Assembly: GCA_947071955.1 (NCBI GenBank)
Contig: CAMTGL010000034.1
Location: 1-12,639, forward strand
From: an uncultured Plesiomonas sp.
GTDB taxonomy: Bacteria; Pseudomonadota; Gammaproteobacteria; Enterobacterales; CAMTGL01
Direction: 5' to 3'
DNA length: 12,639 nt
This document shows, one piece after another, positions 1 to 6,909 of the stretch. Positions within the stretch are counted from its first letter, which is position 1; every line of letters begins with the position of its first letter. The notes beneath the pieces were generated by a model that was not told where the DNA came from, did not search any database, and saw only the letters and a list, made by a program, of their open reading frames with translations. Position numbers and translations under genes: made by a program.

Positions 1-1509
1 GAAAATATTCAGCATTGCGCCTTGTGCAAAGATTTTGTGCTCATACAAAGCAATCAGTGCCCCTAAGCTGTACGGGGTGATTTCACGCAGCAAGATAGAG
101 TTAGTTGGGCGGTTGCCTTCAAAGGCTTTGAACGGAACGATATGCTCAACCTCTGCGGCAGTTTTACCGGCCAAAACAAACTCCTCTTCCACTTCAGCGG
201 CCGTTTTACCAAATGCCAGCGCTTCGGTTTGAGCAAAGAAGTTCGACATCAGTTTAGCGTGATGATCGCCTAGCGGGTTATGGCTGTTAGCCGGTGCAAT
301 AAAGTCACACGGGATCAGTTTTGTGCCCTGATGGATCAGCTGATAAAACGCATGCTGACCGTTGGTGCCCGGCTCACCCCAGATAATCGGACCGGTCTGG
401 TAATTCACCGGATCACCGTTGCGATCGACCGATTTACCGTTTGATTCCATATTTCCCTGCTGGAAATAGGCGGCAAAACGGTGCATGTATTGGTCATACG
501 GTAAAATGGCTTCGGTTTCAGCACCAAAGAAGTTGTTGTACCACAGGCCAATCAGCGCCAGCAAAACCGGTAGGTTGTGCGACAGTTCGGTTTCGGCAAA
601 ATGGCGGTCCATCGCGTGGGCACCAGACAGCAGTTGCTCGAAATTCTCAAAACCAATCGATAGCGCAATTGACAAGCCAATGGCTGACCAGAGGGAGTAA
701 CGCCCACCAACCCAATCCCAGAACTCAAACATATTGGCAGTATCAATACCGAATGCCGCGACTGCGCTGGCATTGGTTGATAACGCAGCAAAGTGTTTAG
801 CGACATGCGCTTGATCCTCTGCTGCCGCCAAGAACCATGCACGCGCAGAGAGCGCATTGGTCATGGTTTCTTGCGTGGTGAAGGTTTTTGAAGCCACCAA
901 AAAGAGTGTGGTTTCAGGGTTGAGGGTTTTCAGCGTTTCGGCAATGTGTGTTCCATCAACGTTAGAGACAAAGTGCATATTCAGGTGGTTTTTATACGCT
1001 TTCAGCGCTTCAGTGACCATGTAAGGGCCAAGATCTGAGCCGCCGATCCCGATATTCACCACATCAGTAATGGCTTTACCGGTATAGCCTTTCCACTCAC
1101 CGCCAATCACGCGATCACAAAATGCTTTCATTTTGGTCAGCACCGCGTTGACTTCCGGCATCACATCGCGGCCATCGACCATGATCGGGGTGTTGCTACG
1201 GTTACGCAGTGCAATATGCAGTACCGCACGATCTTCGGTGCGGTTAATTTTTTCGCCGCTGAACATTGATTTGATAGATGCAGGCAGATCGGTTTGTTCT
1301 GCTAATGCAAAAAGATGCGTCATAGTTGATTGATTAATCAAGTTTTTCGAATAATCTAACAAAAATTGGTCTTCAAATTCAGCAGAATACGCGGTAAAAC
1401 GATCCGTCTGATCGGCGAAAAGATCGCGCAGATGGGTATGACGCATTGTTTGATAGTGCTGCTCTAGCTGTTGCCATGCCGCCGTTTGGGTCGGATTAAT
1501 ATTCTTCAT
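1..1509 (-). CDS. pgi: Glucose-6-phosphate isomerase, partial (3' end cut by window edge)
   Basis: Cytoplasmic enzyme of glycolysis and gluconeogenesis that interconverts glucose 6-phosphate and fructose 6-phosphate. The reverse strand reads from ATG 1509 as MKNINPTQTAAWQQLEQHY and stays open to base 1, exactly 503 codons. This is colinear with the first 503 of 549 residues of E. coli Pgi. The family signature around WVGGRYSLWSAIG is at about 672-715, and the IWGEPGTNGQHAFYQLIHQG block is at about 340-400. The second signature with the catalytic lysine (Lys514 in E. coli) lies beyond the edge, so absence of the C-terminus is a window effect, not a truncation. An in-frame ATG at 1515 (adding Met-Arg) is an alternative start. 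An AGGA at 1520-1523 sits 4 bases from ATG 1515 and 10 from ATG 1509; I prefer 1509 because it matches the family N-terminus. Divergent from yiiM. Confidence 0.97.
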   Translation of the reverse strand, partial: MKNINPTQTAAWQQLEQHYQTMRHTHLRDLFADQTDRFTAYSAEFEDQFLLDYSKNLINQSTMTHLFALAEQTDLPASIKSMFSGEKINRTEDRAVLHIALRNRSNTPIMVDGRDVMPEVNAVLTKMKAFCDRVIGGEWKGYTGKAITDVVNIGIGGSDLGPYMVTEALKAYKNHLNMHFVSNVDGTHIAETLKTLNPETTLFLVASKTFTTQETMTNALSARAWFLAAAEDQAHVAKHFAALSTNASAVAAFGIDTANMFEFWDWVGGRYSLWSAIGLSIALSIGFENFEQLLSGAHAMDRHFAETELSHNLPVLLALIGLWYNNFFGAETEAILPYDQYMHRFAAYFQQGNMESNGKSVDRNGDPVNYQTGPIIWGEPGTNGQHAFYQLIHQGTKLIPCDFIAPANSHNPLGDHHAKLMSNFFAQTEALAFGKTAAEVEEEFVLAGKTAAEVEHIVPFKAFEGNRPTNSILLREITPYSLGALIALYEHKIFAQGAMLNIF

Positions 1510-1586
1510 TCTCATGTGTTCCTATAAATTGATCTGTTTTTAGAAAGCGGTTTTAAATTAAATAACTTAATTAAAGAACAGATTAG

Positions 1587-1619
1587 GGTTTTCAGGCACC
1601 AAATTAGTGCCGAGAAACC
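1587..1619. repeat. Two-part dyad in the pgi/yiiM intergenic region
   Basis: A symmetric inverted repeat is centred on base 1603: GGTTT (1587-1591), three unpaired bases, GGCAC (1595-1599), a 7-base centre, GTGCC (1607-1611), three unpaired bases, AAACC (1615-1619). It lies between divergent pgi and yiiM, about 75 bases upstream of the pgi start and 120 upstream of yiiM. No T-tract follows on either strand, so an intrinsic terminator is unlikely. It could be an operator for a dimeric regulator or an RNA hairpin in a leader. I do not recognise the motif. The rest of the 1516-1736 spacer is AT-rich, and I could not pick a convincing promoter for either gene. Confidence 0.4.
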
Positions 1620-1736
1620 TTGTTTTACGAAAGTTTACTACTCTGAGCGTAATCAATAACGACAATGCCACCATAGAGAGATTAAGATCACAGTTTTAAT
1701 GCTCTCTTCCTTTTAAATCAAGCAAACGAGGAAATC

Positions 1737-2429
1737 ATGAACAGCAGTGAAATGCGCATTTTCCACGGGGCATGTAGTACACAGCTGCATGGTATTCACA
1801 GTGCCATCTACAAAAATGAGAGTAAAAATGCGCTTTTTTTGAGTGAGTTGGGTTTTGAAGGCGATCATCAAGCCGATACCCGTCACCACGGTGGTATTGA
1901 ACGCGCGCTGCACTACTATCCGGCAGAACACTATGAGTACTGGAAGAGTATTTATCCTGATAATCCGAATTTTATCCGCGGTGCGTTTGGTGAGAATCTG
2001 TCAGGATTTGGGCTGACCGAAGAGAACTGTCATGTTGGCGATGTGTTTCAATTAGGGGAAGCTGTTGTACAAATCAGCCAGCCGCGCTCGCCCTGCTATA
2101 AACTGAACGTGCGTTTTGAGGTTGAAAATCTGGCGATGGCGATGCAAAACAGTGCCCGTACTGGCTGGTTGTTGCGCGTGTTACAGGCAGGTAGAGTGCA
2201 ACCAGATGATACATTAACACTGCTGACCCACGGTGATTGCCCGCTTTCGGTCTACCATATGAACCATATTTTTTACACTGAGCCACTCAACCATGTCGGG
2301 TTGATAGCGATGAATGACTGTGAGCAACTTTCGGTCAGCTGGAAAAATCAGGTGCAGGCTCGTTTGCACAGCGGGATGGTAGAAGACTGGAATAAGCGTC
2401 TGTACGGTAAAGCACTGTGGGCTGAATAA
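1737..2429 (+). CDS. yiiM: MOSC domain-containing protein YiiM
   Basis: A 230-residue protein like E. coli YiiM (about 224 residues). This MOSC-superfamily protein is linked in E. coli to the molybdenum-cofactor-dependent detoxification of N-hydroxylated bases such as 6-hydroxylaminopurine. The MOSC signature is clear: GDHQADTRHHGG at residues 42-53, GAFGENLSGFGLTE at about 82-95, and SQPRSPCYKLN around Cys120, the conserved cysteine expected to handle sulfur or cofactor chemistry. A three-helix C-terminal segment after about residue 165 fits the YiiM family. ATG 1737 is preceded by GAGG at 1728-1731 with 5 bases between, a good ribosome-binding site. The gene stands alone, divergent from pgi and convergent with alr. 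The exact substrate in this organism is not shown by sequence. Confidence 0.92.
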   Translation: MNSSEMRIFHGACSTQLHGIHSAIYKNESKNALFLSELGFEGDHQADTRHHGGIERALHYYPAEHYEYWKSIYPDNPNFIRGAFGENLSGFGLTEENCHVGDVFQLGEAVVQISQPRSPCYKLNVRFEVENLAMAMQNSARTGWLLRVLQAGRVQPDDTLTLLTHGDCPLSVYHMNHIFYTEPLNHVGLIAMNDCEQLSVSWKNQVQARLHSGMVEDWNKRLYGKALWAE

Positions 2430-2486
2430 TTGAGGACCAAATAACGGTACAACAGAATGTAACCTGAACCCGCTCTCTTTTGTATG

Positions 2487-2524
2487 CAGGCAATCATGAC
2501 TGAACACAGTCTGCTGATTGCCTG
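2487..2524. repeat. Strong hairpin between convergent yiiM and alr
   Basis: A perfect 10-bp inverted repeat, CAGGCAATCA (2487-2496) with TGATTGCCTG (2515-2524), encloses a second 5-bp stem, GACTG (2498-2502) with CAGTC (2507-2511), and an AACA loop. It lies 57 bases after the yiiM stop and 54 bases past the alr stop on the other strand. It is placed where a bidirectional terminator would be expected, but neither side has a run of T. It may protect the 3' ends of both transcripts or end transcription with Rho. The remaining 2430-2578 spacer contains only a weaker AACGG/CCGTT pair (2542-2546 and 2560-2564). Confidence 0.55.
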
Positions 2525-2578
2525 TCGATACAGCGTTATTAAACGGCAAAAACGATATACCGTTGGAGTCATTAACTG

Positions 2579-3661
2579 TTAATCGCCGATATACTGCATC
2601 TGCACCCGAGGTGTCAGTTTAGTCACCAACTCATAAGCGATGGTACCGGTATATTGCGCGACCTGCTCGCACGGCAAACCCTCTCCCCATAAAATGGCTT
2701 CATCGCCGACTTTATCTTGCGTTTCCGGCCCTAGATCAACAGTCACCATATCCATAGAGACCCGCCCGACTAACGGAACAATACGGCCGTTCACCAGTAC
2801 CGGTGTACCGGTTGCAGCATCACGCGGATAACCGTCACCATACCCGATGGCGACCACACCTAAGCGAGTATCGCGCTCACTCACCCAACAACCACCATAA
2901 CCAACCGGCTCGCCCGCTTTATGTTCACGTACGGCAATCAGACTTGATTTGAGCGTCATTGCTGGACGCAGCCCGTAGCAGTCGGCAAACGAATCATTAA
3001 ATGGTGAGATACCGTACATAATAATGCCCGGGCGCACCCAGTCACGGTGTGATTGTGGCCATAACAAAATACCACCAGATGCCGCGATAGACTGCGCGCC
3101 CGGTTTGGTTGCCACAATCGAGTCAAAACAGGCCAACTGATCGCTCGTCGTGCTCACTTCTGGCTCATCAGCACGGCTAAAATGGCTCATAAAGCGCACC
3201 GGCTGCACCACATTACGGCAGGTCTGCAAGCGCTGATAAAAAGCCTCTGCATGCTCTGGGCGAACACCTAAACGGTGCATGCCGGTATCGAGTTTCATCC
3301 AGACCGTGATAGGCCTATCCAGTACGGCCTGCTCAAGCGCTTCCAATTGCTCGATACTGTGTACTACAGTATCAATATTATTGGCGACCAGTACCGGTAA
3401 ATCTTCGGCAGAGAAGAACCCTTCCAGCATAAGAATCGGTTTTACAATACCACCGGAGCGTAAGGCCAGTGCCTCTTCAATACGCGCGACCCCGAAACAA
3501 TCGGCCTGCTCTTTGAGTGTGTGCGCTACTTCCACCAAACCATGGCCATAACCATTGGCTTTAACGACTACGATAATCCGGCTGTCTGGTGCAAAATCCT
3601 TAACCCGTTGCAGATTATGTCGCAACGCGATGCGATCAATCACTGCGGTCGCTGCTTTCAC
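2579..3661 (-). CDS. alr: Alanine racemase, biosynthetic type
   Basis: PLP-dependent cytoplasmic enzyme that converts L-alanine to D-alanine for peptidoglycan. From GTG 3661 the product is 360 residues (E. coli Alr is 359) and begins (V/M)KAATAVIDRIALRHNL. The cofactor lysine is Lys34 in VVVKANGYGHG, and the second catalytic base is Tyr255 in GEPVGYGG, both at E. coli numbering. An upstream in-frame start at 3712 would add 17 residues (through MSIKDKH), but that extension lies mostly inside dnaB and has no family counterpart. GTG 3661 is preceded by TAAGGA (3669-3674), which overlaps the dnaB stop codon, with 7 bases between. alr follows dnaB by 10 bases and is almost certainly cotranscribed and translationally coupled, as the two genes are adjacent in E. 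coli too. Confidence 0.97.
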   Translation of the reverse strand: MKAATAVIDRIALRHNLQRVKDFAPDSRIIVVVKANGYGHGLVEVAHTLKEQADCFGVARIEEALALRSGGIVKPILMLEGFFSAEDLPVLVANNIDTVVHSIEQLEALEQAVLDRPITVWMKLDTGMHRLGVRPEHAEAFYQRLQTCRNVVQPVRFMSHFSRADEPEVSTTSDQLACFDSIVATKPGAQSIAASGGILLWPQSHRDWVRPGIIMYGISPFNDSFADCYGLRPAMTLKSSLIAVREHKAGEPVGYGGCWVSERDTRLGVVAIGYGDGYPRDAATGTPVLVNGRIVPLVGRVSMDMVTVDLGPETQDKVGDEAILWGEGLPCEQVAQYTGTIAYELVTKLTPRVQMQYIGD

Positions 3662-3671
3662 GTGTTTGTCC

Positions 3672-5078
3672 TTAATACTCATCGTCATATGCAGGGCCGG
3701 CATAGTTATCAAACCGAGACCACTGTCCTTGGAACGCCAAGCGCACCGAGCCTATCGGGCCGTTACGCTGTTTACCGATAATGATCTCGGCCACGCCTTT
3801 TTGATCACTATTCTCGTGATATACCTCATCACGATAAATAAACATAATCAAGTCAGCATCTTGCTCGATAGAGCCTGATTCACGTAGATCGGAGTTTACC
3901 GGCCGCTTATCGGCACGTTGCTCCAGACTTCGGTTCAGCTGTGACAGCGCGACCACCGGCACTTGCAGCTCTTTAGCCAGCGCTTTGAGTGAACGGGAAA
4001 TTTCGGCAATTTCCAGTGTCCGGTTGTCAGAAAGTGCCGGAACGCGCATCAATTGCAGGTAATCGACCATGATCATGCTCAGACCACCATGCTCACGGAA
4101 AATCCGCCGCGCACGGGCACGCAGCTCGGTCGGCGTTAGCGCAGACGAGTCATCAATGTACATGTTGCGCTTTTCCAGCAACAAGCCCATGGTACTTGAG
4201 ATCCGCGCCCAATCCTCATCATCGAGCTGACCGGTACGAATACGGGTTTGATCAACGCGGGAAAGTGAAGCCAGAATACGCATCATGATCTGTTCAGCAG
4301 GCATCTCAAGGCTGAAAATCAGTACCGGTTTATCCTGCATCATCGCCGCATTTTCACACAGGTTCATCGCGAACGTGGTTTTACCCATTGAAGGTCGTGC
4401 GGCCACGATAATCAGATCAGAAGATTGCAAGCCAGCCGTTTTTTTATCCAAATCACCAAAACCGGTCGAGACACCGGTCACGCCGTCGTGCGGGCGCTGG
4501 TACAACTGCTCAATACGCGAAACAGTATCTTCCAAAATGCTCTCGATACTTTTCGGGCCTTCATCTTTGCTGACCCGATTTTCAGCAATCTGGAAGACTT
4601 TAGACTCAGCCAGATCGAGCAAATCTTCACTGTTACGGCCCTGCGGATCGTAACCGGCATCGGCAATTTCATGTGCCACCGAAATCATGTCGCGCACCAC
4701 CGCACGCTCACGGACTATCTCGGCATAGGCAGAGATATTGGCCGCACTGGGGGTGTTTTTCGATAATTCAGCTAAATAGGCAAAGCCACCGACATCATCT
4801 AAAATCCCTTTTACTTCAAGGGATTCAGAGAGCGTAATCAGGTCAATGGGCTTACTACGCTCTAATAAGCGGTGCATCTCTTCAAAAATCAGACGGTGCG
4901 GACGGCTGTAAAAATCACGAGCCACTACTTTTTCGGCCACGTTATCCCAGCGTTCGTTATCCAGCATTAAGCCGCCGAGAACAGATTGTTCAGCTTCTAA
5001 TGAGTGTGGCGGCAGTTTAATGCCGTCAACCTGCGCATCTCTGCGTGTGGGTTTGGTTTGTTTAACCGCCATAGACAT
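3672..5078 (-). CDS. dnaB: Replicative DNA helicase DnaB
   Basis: Hexameric 5'-3' helicase that unwinds the chromosomal fork and recruits DnaG primase. The protein is 468 residues (E. coli 471). The N-terminal primase-interacting domain covers about residues 25-125, beginning PPHSLEAEQSVLGGLMLDNE. After a linker, the RecA-like motor begins near residue 195. Walker A is ARPSMGKTT, with Lys233 and Thr234; Walker B is IMVDYLQLM, with Asp339. The arginine-rich ring-interface block KQRNGPIG and the C-terminus RFDNYAGPAYDDEY are intact. There is no intein or frameshift. The start at ATG 5078 has only a weak Shine-Dalgarno; the Met at residue 3 is an alternative. The gene is separated from rplI by a terminator and probably has its own promoter. 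Confidence 0.97.
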   Translation of the reverse strand: MSMAVKQTKPTRRDAQVDGIKLPPHSLEAEQSVLGGLMLDNERWDNVAEKVVARDFYSRPHRLIFEEMHRLLERSKPIDLITLSESLEVKGILDDVGGFAYLAELSKNTPSAANISAYAEIVRERAVVRDMISVAHEIADAGYDPQGRNSEDLLDLAESKVFQIAENRVSKDEGPKSIESILEDTVSRIEQLYQRPHDGVTGVSTGFGDLDKKTAGLQSSDLIIVAARPSMGKTTFAMNLCENAAMMQDKPVLIFSLEMPAEQIMMRILASLSRVDQTRIRTGQLDDEDWARISSTMGLLLEKRNMYIDDSSALTPTELRARARRIFREHGGLSMIMVDYLQLMRVPALSDNRTLEIAEISRSLKALAKELQVPVVALSQLNRSLEQRADKRPVNSDLRESGSIEQDADLIMFIYRDEVYHENSDQKGVAEIIIGKQRNGPIGSVRLAFQGQWSRFDNYAGPAYDDEY

Positions 5079-5134
5079 TCACTGCACTTGAGAGTATCAC
5101 CCTAACGGATGATAGAAATGAGACTGAGCCGGCA

Positions 5135-5163
5135 AGTATACCTTGTGGCTACACGAGAGAGAA
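5135..5163 (-). promoter_or_regulatory. Candidate sigma-70 promoter for dnaB-alr
   Basis: On the minus strand, TATACT (5135-5140, five of six consensus bases) is preceded by a poor -35, TTCTCT (5158-5163), at the ideal 17-base spacing. It lies between the rplI terminator and the dnaB start, where a promoter is required, and would give a leader of about 50 bases. The assignment rests on the -10 hexamer and position only. Confidence 0.3.
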
Positions 5164-5214
5164 TGCGTAATATGGGTTGTTTTAGCTGAAGTTGATTGAA
5201 GGTAGTGTAGAAAC

Positions 5215-5243
5215 AAAAAACGCCGACAAAAGTCGGCGTTTTT
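5215..5243 (-). terminator. Intrinsic terminator of the rpsF-priB-rpsR-rplI operon
   Basis: CGCCGAC (5221-5227) pairs with GTCGGCG (5232-5238) around a 4-base loop. Flanking A and T runs extend the stem to 12 bp. On the minus strand the hairpin ends in six T, starting 22 bases after the rplI stop. It is symmetric and could act on either strand, but no plus-strand gene reads into it. Confidence 0.93.
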
Positions 5244-5265
5244 CTTAAGCAAGAAAGCGAAACAA

Positions 5266-5718
5266 TTATGCTTCAGCTTCTACGCTGATAACTACAGTAG
5301 CGAAAACTTCGCCGTGCAGTTGGAAGCGAATTTCGTGCTCGCCAGTGGTGCGCAGAGCACCATTGTCCAGACGAACTTCGCTCTTACAAACTTCAACGCC
5401 TGCTGCGGTTACGGCATCAGCGATATCGCGAGTACCGATAGAACCGAACAGCTTGCCACCGTCACCCGCTTTAGAGGTGATGGTTACGCGCGCCAGTGCA
5501 GTCAGAGTCTCTGCACGTGCTGCGGCTGCAATCAGGGTTTCAGCCAGTTTGGCTTCTAATTCAGCGCGGCGAGCTTCGAAGAACTCGATGTTCTTCTTAG
5601 TTGCCATCACTGCTTTAGCCTGAGGTACCAGATAGTTACGAGCGTAACCAGCCTTAACGTTTACCTTGTCACCAAGGCTACCCAGGTTTGCAACTTTATC
5701 AAGCAGAATAACTTCCAT
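5266..5718 (-). CDS. rplI: 50S ribosomal protein L9
   Basis: Large-subunit protein bL9, bound near the base of the L1 stalk on 23S rRNA domain V. The product is 150 residues (E. coli 149). The N-terminal RNA-binding domain begins MEVILLDKVANLGSLGD and contains the conserved glycine- and lysine-rich loop KVNVKAGYARNYLVPQ. A long connecting helix spans about residues 41-75 (KKNIEFFEARRAELEAKLAE), and the C-terminal domain carries GKLFGSIGTRDIADAV and RTTGEHEI. AGAGG lies about 8 bases upstream of ATG 5718. It is the last gene of the operon, 43 bases after rpsR, and is followed by a strong terminator. Confidence 0.98.
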   Translation of the reverse strand: MEVILLDKVANLGSLGDKVNVKAGYARNYLVPQAKAVMATKKNIEFFEARRAELEAKLAETLIAAAARAETLTALARVTITSKAGDGGKLFGSIGTRDIADAVTAAGVEVCKSEVRLDNGALRTTGEHEIRFQLHGEVFATVVISVEAEA

Positions 5719-5761
5719 TACCGTGTCCTCTTTAGAGTCTTAAAATACAGACAGCAGCCTA

Positions 5762-5989
5762 TTACTGATGACCATCAGTATACGGCAGCAGAGCTAGGTA
5801 ACGTGAACGCTTGATAGCGCGTGCCAGCTGACGCTGGTACTTAGCACGAGTACCTGTGATACGGCTAGGAACAATCTTGCCGCTTTCGGTAATGTAGTTC
5901 TTCAGAGTGAAGGTATCTTTGTAGTCGATCTCTTGAACGCCTTCCGCTGTGAAACGGCAGAACTTACGACGACGGAAATAACGTGCCAT
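5762..5989 (-). CDS. rpsR: 30S ribosomal protein S18
   Basis: Small-subunit protein bS18, which binds the platform of 16S rRNA as a heterodimer with S6. The 75-residue length equals that of E. coli S18. The basic N-terminus MARYFRRRKFCRF, the core IDYKDTFTLKNYITESGKI, and PSRITGTRAKYQRQLARAIKR are all family-typical. AGGAGA lies 8 bases upstream of ATG 5989, but this ribosome-binding site and the first 26 bases of the gene are also read in another frame as the end of priB, so its translation is likely coupled to priB. With S6, its product is the expected feedback regulator of the operon leader. Confidence 0.98.
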   Translation of the reverse strand: MARYFRRRKFCRFTAEGVQEIDYKDTFTLKNYITESGKIVPSRITGTRAKYQRQLARAIKRSRYLALLPYTDGHQ

Positions 5990-6311
5990 GTGGCTTGTCT
6001 CCTGAATCTATAAATTCGATCTGCTCGGCATGCAACACTAATTGATTTAGTCCGTTGCGGGTCTGATGATGGGTAATAAAACCGGTAACCATCAGGTTGC
6101 TGCCAACCGCTAATCTGTGAGTATTTGCTTGTGACGCCTGCCCACTGACAACCACGACCATTCGGCACCAGGCTTGTCTGGAAAAACCGGCTTCCTGTTG
6201 TTCTGAGCGATGCTCAAGCACAAACTGGCAGTGCGGTATTCCGGCGGGGCTGACTGACCGCTTGGGTATCTTGCACACTGTGCCCGACAACACCAGACGA
6301 TTAGCTGTCAT
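5964..6311 (-). CDS. priB: Primosomal replication protein N (PriB)
   Basis: Dimeric OB-fold protein that binds ssDNA, stimulates PriA and helps recruit DnaT and DnaB to stalled forks. The match to E. coli PriB (104 residues) is strong from MTANRLVLSGTVCKIPKR through SPAGIPHCQFVLEHRS to VLHAEQIEFIDSGD. Two features are unusual. First, the frame continues past the usual SGD end for ten residues (KPHGTLFPSS) and overlaps rpsR by 26 bases, for 115 residues in all. Second, in the loop that carries Lys82, Lys84 and Lys89 in E. coli, this protein has Gln83, Arg85 and Gln90 (numbering shifted by one). The start at ATG 6311 is 8 bases after the rpsF stop with little Shine-Dalgarno, suggesting translational coupling with rpsF. 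Confidence 0.95.
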   Translation of the reverse strand: MTANRLVLSGTVCKIPKRSVSPAGIPHCQFVLEHRSEQQEAGFSRQAWCRMVVVVSGQASQANTHRLAVGSNLMVTGFITHHQTRNGLNQLVLHAEQIEFIDSGDKPHGTLFPSS

Positions 6312-6319
6312 AGCGATAA

Positions 6320-6706
6320 TTACTCAGCAGCTTCCTCTGCGCTATCGTCAGCACCAGCGAATTCGTCACGACGATCACGACGTTCTTCACGCGCTTTAGC
6401 CATTGGTGACGCTTCGGTGACTGCATGCTTAGTACGCATAACCAGGTTACGGATTACAGCGTCGTTGTAGCGGAAGTTAGTTTCCAGCTCGTCAATCACT
6501 TCTTGCGTAGCTTCAACGTTCATCAGAACGTAGTGAGCTTTATGCAATTTGTTGATTGGGTAAGCCAGTTGACGGCGGCCCCAGTCTTCCATACGGTGGA
6601 TTGTGCCACCTACAGCTTGGATTGAGCCAGTGTAACGCTCGATCATGCCTGGAACCTGTTCGCTTTGGTCAGGATGAACCATAAATACGATTTCGTAATG
6701 ACGCAT
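6320..6706 (-). CDS. rpsF: 30S ribosomal protein S6
   Basis: Small-subunit protein bS6, partner of S18 on the 16S rRNA platform. From ATG 6706 the product is 128 residues, starting MRHYEIVFMVHPDQSEQVPG and containing EDWGRRQLAYPINKLHKAHY and the C-terminal MRTKHAVTEASPMAK. The acidic tail (AGADDSAEEAAE) matches the glutamate-rich tail that is post-translationally glutamylated in E. coli; RimK modification here is not shown. A TTG at 6709 is in frame but would put the AAGGAG (6713-6718) too close. ATG 6706 has a 6-base spacing and matches the family N-terminus. It is the first gene of the operon, behind a structured leader. Confidence 0.97.
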   Translation of the reverse strand: MRHYEIVFMVHPDQSEQVPGMIERYTGSIQAVGGTIHRMEDWGRRQLAYPINKLHKAHYVLMNVEATQEVIDELETNFRYNDAVIRNLVMRTKHAVTEASPMAKAREERRDRRDEFAGADDSAEEAAE

Positions 6707-6750
6707 CAATTGCTCCTTACGGATTATTCAGCCTCCGATCCGGGTCAGTC
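6707..6750 (-). promoter_or_regulatory. Candidate S6:S18 autoregulatory leader element of rpsF
   Basis: Directly upstream of the rpsF Shine-Dalgarno the minus-strand RNA can form a hairpin CGGAT/ATCCG (6720-6724 with 6738-6742) around a 13-base loop, preceded by a GACCCGG segment that contains CCG. The known bacterial rpsF leader motif is a structured element with a conserved CCG, close to the ribosome-binding site, and is bound by the S6:S18 dimer to repress translation. Position, the CCG and the adjacent stem agree with this, but I have not matched the full consensus or its pseudoknot. Confidence 0.45.
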
Positions 6751-6788
6751 GTCAGCCCGCGGAAGCAAGGAACGATTTCAAAGTACGA

Positions 6789-6877
6789 CTGAATTTAAGC
6801 CGCCGAAGTGTACTTAACCCCAGCAGGGAATACAAGAATATTCGCGTAAATCGCTGAATTAGACGGCGGCTTATCAG
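6789..6877 (-). repeat. Long-range inverted repeat in the rpsF 5' region
   Basis: TAAGCCGCCG (6796-6805) is a perfect inverted copy of CGGCGGCTTA (6864-6873), separated by 58 bases. CTGA (6789-6792) and TCAG (6874-6877) extend it to 14 bp with one 3-base bulge. CTGAATT also occurs as a direct repeat (6789-6795 and 6854-6860). Together they would fold much of the untranslated leader of the rpsF operon into one domain. The 302-base stretch 6707-7008 contains no gene I can support; it holds this structure, the proximal leader element, a weak promoter candidate and the hairpin after rlmB. Confidence 0.5.
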
Positions 6878-6909
6878 GCGTGCGGAACGGGAAAAGTGTA
6901 AAGAAACGG

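Noticed and set aside
441..857. Open frames on the plus strand and in other minus-strand frames inside pgi
   Set aside because: pgi is open and colinear with its family through the whole stretch; these are antisense or off-frame shadows.
1550..1576. AT-rich near-palindrome upstream of pgi, considered as a HexR-type site
   Set aside because: It lacks the TGTA/TACA ends of the HexR motif, and AT-rich runs like this arise easily by chance.
2214..2572. Minus-strand open frames overlapping the end of yiiM and the yiiM/alr spacer
   Set aside because: They are antisense to yiiM or run through the strong hairpin, and no plausible start or family motif is seen.
380..4480. Frequent ACCGGT hexamers, considered as an uptake or repeat signal
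   Set aside because: They occur inside coding frames, mostly as Thr-Gly or similar codon pairs on either strand, with no conserved flanks or spacing.
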